Source of the DNA: Stutzerimonas stutzeri
GTDB taxonomy: Bacteria; Pseudomonadota; Gammaproteobacteria; Pseudomonadales; Pseudomonadaceae
DNA length: 64,000 nt
Reading direction: 5' to 3'
NCBI RefSeq assembly: GCF_019090095.1
Contig: NZ_JAGQFP010000001.1
Span: 372,001-436,000 of the forward strand
The notes under the pieces are model-generated. The model ran no database searches and had not been told where the DNA came from. It saw nothing but the letters and a program-made list of their open reading frames with translations. This document shows positions 61,733-64,000 of the stretch, piece by piece (the first letter of the stretch is position 1; every line of letters begins with the position of its first letter). Both the position numbers and the translations under genes were made by a program.

Positions 61733-64000
61733 GCATGGGCCTCCTTGAGTGCCGCTTTTTTCTCCGTACGCCGTTCGACGAAGGCGCGAATCACCAGGTA
61801 GAACACCGGGGTCAGCAGCAGGCCGAAGAAGGTCACGCCGAGCATCCCGCTGAATACCGCGACGCCCATGGCATGGCGCATCTCGGCGCCTGCGCCGGAC
61901 GACAGCACCAGCGGCACCACGCCCATGATGAAGGCGAAGCTGGTCATCAGGATCGGCCGCAGCCGCAACCGGCAGGCCTCCAGCACGGCGGCCAGGCGAG
62001 TCATGCCTTCCTCCTGTTTGTCCTTGGCGAATTCGACGATCAGAATCGCGTTCTTGCACGCCAGGCCGACCAGCACGATCAGGCCGATCTGGGTAAAGAC
62101 GTTGTTGTCGCCACCGGACAGGATCACCCCGGTGATCGCCGAGAGCAGCGTCATGGGCACGATCAGGATCACCGCCAACGGCAGGCTCCAGCTCTCGTAC
62201 TGCGCAGCCAGCACCAGGAAGGCCAGCAATACGCAGAGCGGGAAGACGAACACAGCCGTGTTACCAGCCAGGATCTGCTGGTAGGTCAGTTCGGTCCATT
62301 CGTAGCTCATGCCGTTGGGCAGCTCGGCCTTCAACAGGCGCTCCATCGCCGCTTCCGCCTGACCGGAGCTGTAGCCGGGGGCGGCCGCGCCGTTGATTTC
62401 AGCGGTGAGGAAGCCGTTGTAATGCATCACTCGGTCGGGGCCTGCGCTGTCAGTGACTTTGACGAAGGTCGACAGCGGCACCATCTCGCCCCGGTTGTTG
62501 CGCACTTTCAGCTGGCCGATCTGCTCCGGCGCCAGACGGAACTTCTGATCGGCCTGGACGTTGACCTGATAGGTACGGCCGAAGCGGTTGAAGTCGTTGG
62601 CGTACAGCGAGCCGAGGTAGACCTGCATGGTGTCGAAGATCTCGTCGATCGCCACGCCGTGGGTCTTGGCTTTCTCGCGGTCGATGTCGGCGTCCACCTG
62701 CGGCACGTTGACCTGATAGCTGGTGAACAGGCCGGCCAGCTCGGGATAGTCGGCGCTCTTGGCGAGCACGTTCTGCACCTGTTTGTAGAGCTCCTCGTAA
62801 CCGAGGTTGCCGCGATCCTGCACCTGCACGCGGAAGCCGCCGATGGTGCCAAGCCCCTGCACGGGAGGCGGTGGGAAGATCGCGAGGTAAGCCTCCTGGA
62901 TGCTCGCAAACTGGCCGTTCAGGTCACCGGCGATGGCCCCAGCCGACATGTTCGCGTCTTGGCGCTCGTCGAAGTCCTTCAGCGTAACGAAGACGATGCC
63001 GCTGTTGGGGCTGTTGGTGAAGCCATTGATCGACAAGCCCGGGAAGGCGACGGTATTCGCCACGCCAGGGTGCTTGCCGGCGATTTCCGACATCTGTTTG
63101 ATCACGTCCTCGGTACGATCGAGGGTGGCGGCGTCGGGCAGCTGGGCAAAGGCAACCAGGTACTGCTTGTCCTGCGGTGGCACGAAGCCGGTCGGCGTGT
63201 TGGCAAAGCCCATGTAACCGAGGGCGACCAGTCCGACGTAGACCACCAGCGCAATGCCGCTACCCCGCAGGATGCGGCGGACCGCCCCGACGTAGCCGTG
63301 ACTGGCCCGCTCGAACACGCGGTTGAACGGACCGAACAGCCAGCCGCCGAACAGTTTGTCGAGCAGGCGGGAAAAGCCGTCCTTGGGCGCGTCGTGGGCC
63401 TTGAGCAGGACTGCGGCCAGCGCTGGCGACAGGGTCAGCGAGTTGAACGCCGAGATCACCGTGGAAATGGCGATGGTCAGGGCGAACTGTTGGTAGAACT
63501 GGCCGGTCAGGCCGGAAATGAACGCGGTGGGGACGAACACCGCACAGAGCACCAGCGCCGTGGCGATGATCGGCCCGGTGACTTCCTTCATGGCCTGTTT
63601 GGTCGCTTCGACCGGTGTCTTGCCGAGGCCGATGTTGCGCTCGACGTTCTCCACCACGACGATGGCGTCGTCCACCACGATACCGATCGCCAGCACCAGC
63701 CCGAACAACGACAGCGCATTGAGCGAGAAACCGAGCATGTGCATCACGGCGAAGGTGCCGATCAGCGACACCGGCACGGCCGCCAGCGGGATGATCGAGG
63801 CGCGCCAGGTCTGCAGGAACAGGATCACCACCAGCACCACCAGCACCAGGGCTTCGAGCAAGGTGTGTACCACTGCCTCGATGGAGCCGCGTACGAAGAT
63901 GGTCGGGTCGTAGACGATCTCGTAATCCACGCCTTCGGGGAAATCCTTCTTCAGTTCGGCCATGCGCGCACGCACCGCATCGGAGATCGCGATGGCATTG
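61729..64000 (-). CDS. RND efflux permease, MexF-like (5' end beyond the window)
   Basis: 756 C-terminal residues are visible; the N terminus lies past 64000. The first visible part reads AIAISDAVRARMAELKKDFPEGVDYEIVYDPTIFVRGSIEAVVHTLLEALVLVVLV, followed by the proton-relay helix LVLAIGIVVDDAIVVVENVERNIGLGKTP, LAFLVLAAQYESWSLPLAVILIVPM and ACKNAILIVEFAKDKQEEGM. Sequence style and the OprN-like channel following it suit a MexEF-OprN-type pump, which exports chloramphenicol, quinolones and quorum-sensing precursors in Pseudomonas aeruginosa. The exact substrates here are not predictable. Confidence 0.93.
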   Translation of the reverse strand, partial: NAIAISDAVRARMAELKKDFPEGVDYEIVYDPTIFVRGSIEAVVHTLLEALVLVVLVVILFLQTWRASIIPLAAVPVSLIGTFAVMHMLGFSLNALSLFGLVLAIGIVVDDAIVVVENVERNIGLGKTPVEATKQAMKEVTGPIIATALVLCAVFVPTAFISGLTGQFYQQFALTIAISTVISAFNSLTLSPALAAVLLKAHDAPKDGFSRLLDKLFGGWLFGPFNRVFERASHGYVGAVRRILRGSGIALVVYVGLVALGYMGFANTPTGFVPPQDKQYLVAFAQLPDAATLDRTEDVIKQMSEIAGKHPGVANTVAFPGLSINGFTNSPNSGIVFVTLKDFDERQDANMSAGAIAGDLNGQFASIQEAYLAIFPPPPVQGLGTIGGFRVQVQDRGNLGYEELYKQVQNVLAKSADYPELAGLFTSYQVNVPQVDADIDREKAKTHGVAIDEIFDTMQVYLGSLYANDFNRFGRTYQVNVQADQKFRLAPEQIGQLKVRNNRGEMVPLSTFVKVTDSAGPDRVMHYNGFLTAEINGAAAPGYSSGQAEAAMERLLKAELPNGMSYEWTELTYQQILAGNTAVFVFPLCVLLAFLVLAAQYESWSLPLAVILIVPMTLLSAITGVILSGGDNNVFTQIGLIVLVGLACKNAILIVEFAKDKQEEGMTRLAAVLEACRLRLRPILMTSFAFIMGVVPLVLSSGAGAEMRHAMGVAVFSGMLGVTFFGLLLTPVFYLVIRAFVERRTEKKAALKEAHA

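Overview
The window is high-GC, densely coded DNA from a Gammaproteobacterium. Gene content points to Pseudomonas or the closely related Stutzerimonas: a DNA polymerase II gene, Pseudomonas-type REP repeats, an nirBD assimilation operon, HPPD, and MdtABC-type and MexEF-OprN-type RND pumps. Genus is inferred from gene content and repeat style only; no rRNA or tRNA gene was recognised. All gene starts below were chosen by ribosome binding site and family length where possible.

Layout. 1-3.6 kb: the end of a thiolase, a CheV-like coupling protein, an array of six 134-bp REP-pair units, and a Tat-exported SMP-30-family protein with a clear promoter and operator. 3.6-8.5 kb: DNA polymerase II, then two small glycosyltransferases divergent from the radical SAM protein ArsS (an arsenosugar-type set without ArsM). 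8.5-10 kb: an Xre/RES toxin-antitoxin pair under a 41-bp dyad, and a DUF3079 protein. 10-18 kb: a complete stressosome operon (RsbR, RsbS, RsbT, ATPase-PP2C fusion) translationally coupled to a histidine kinase and a hybrid kinase, divergent from an MHYT-GGDEF-EAL protein. 18-26.5 kb: an SH3/coiled-coil membrane protein, small genes, and the nitrite assimilation cluster nirB-nirD-FNT channel-PP2C/kinase fusion. Upstream of nirB lies a near-consensus sigma-54 promoter and a leader with two hexaloop hairpins, the second overlapping an intrinsic terminator, which is the architecture of a NasT/NasR-type ANTAR antitermination leader. 26.5-32.4 kb: an aldo/keto reductase, a phytase-like secreted protein, an MDR oxidoreductase, a lipoprotein and two small exported proteins.

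32.7-36 kb: a glycosyltransferase fused to an RmlD-like reductase, followed by a SAF-domain oxidoreductase. 36-41.2 kb: small membrane or stress-type proteins, HPPD, and a divergent TetR / SmvA-type MFS pair. 41.2-42.1 kb: a second REP array of a different family, period about 89 bp. 42.2-47.6 kb: a LysR regulator divergent from a tightly packed SDR-SDR-aminotransferase-glutamine-synthetase-like operon, probably for catabolism of an amine or amino alcohol whose substrate is unknown. 48-50 kb: an accessory MurJ-like flippase. 50-59 kb: an mdtABC-oprM-like RND operon with a perfect 22-bp inverted repeat between mdtB and mdtC. 59-64 kb: an orphan TRAP solute-binding protein, and on the minus strand the end of a MexF-OprN-like pump that runs off the window.

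The most distinctive features are the nirB leader with its two-step nitrogen control, the stressosome-kinase operon facing a c-di-GMP enzyme, the glycosyltransferase-reductase fusion with a changed catalytic residue, and the unassigned SDR/aminotransferase/glutamine-synthetase-like cluster.
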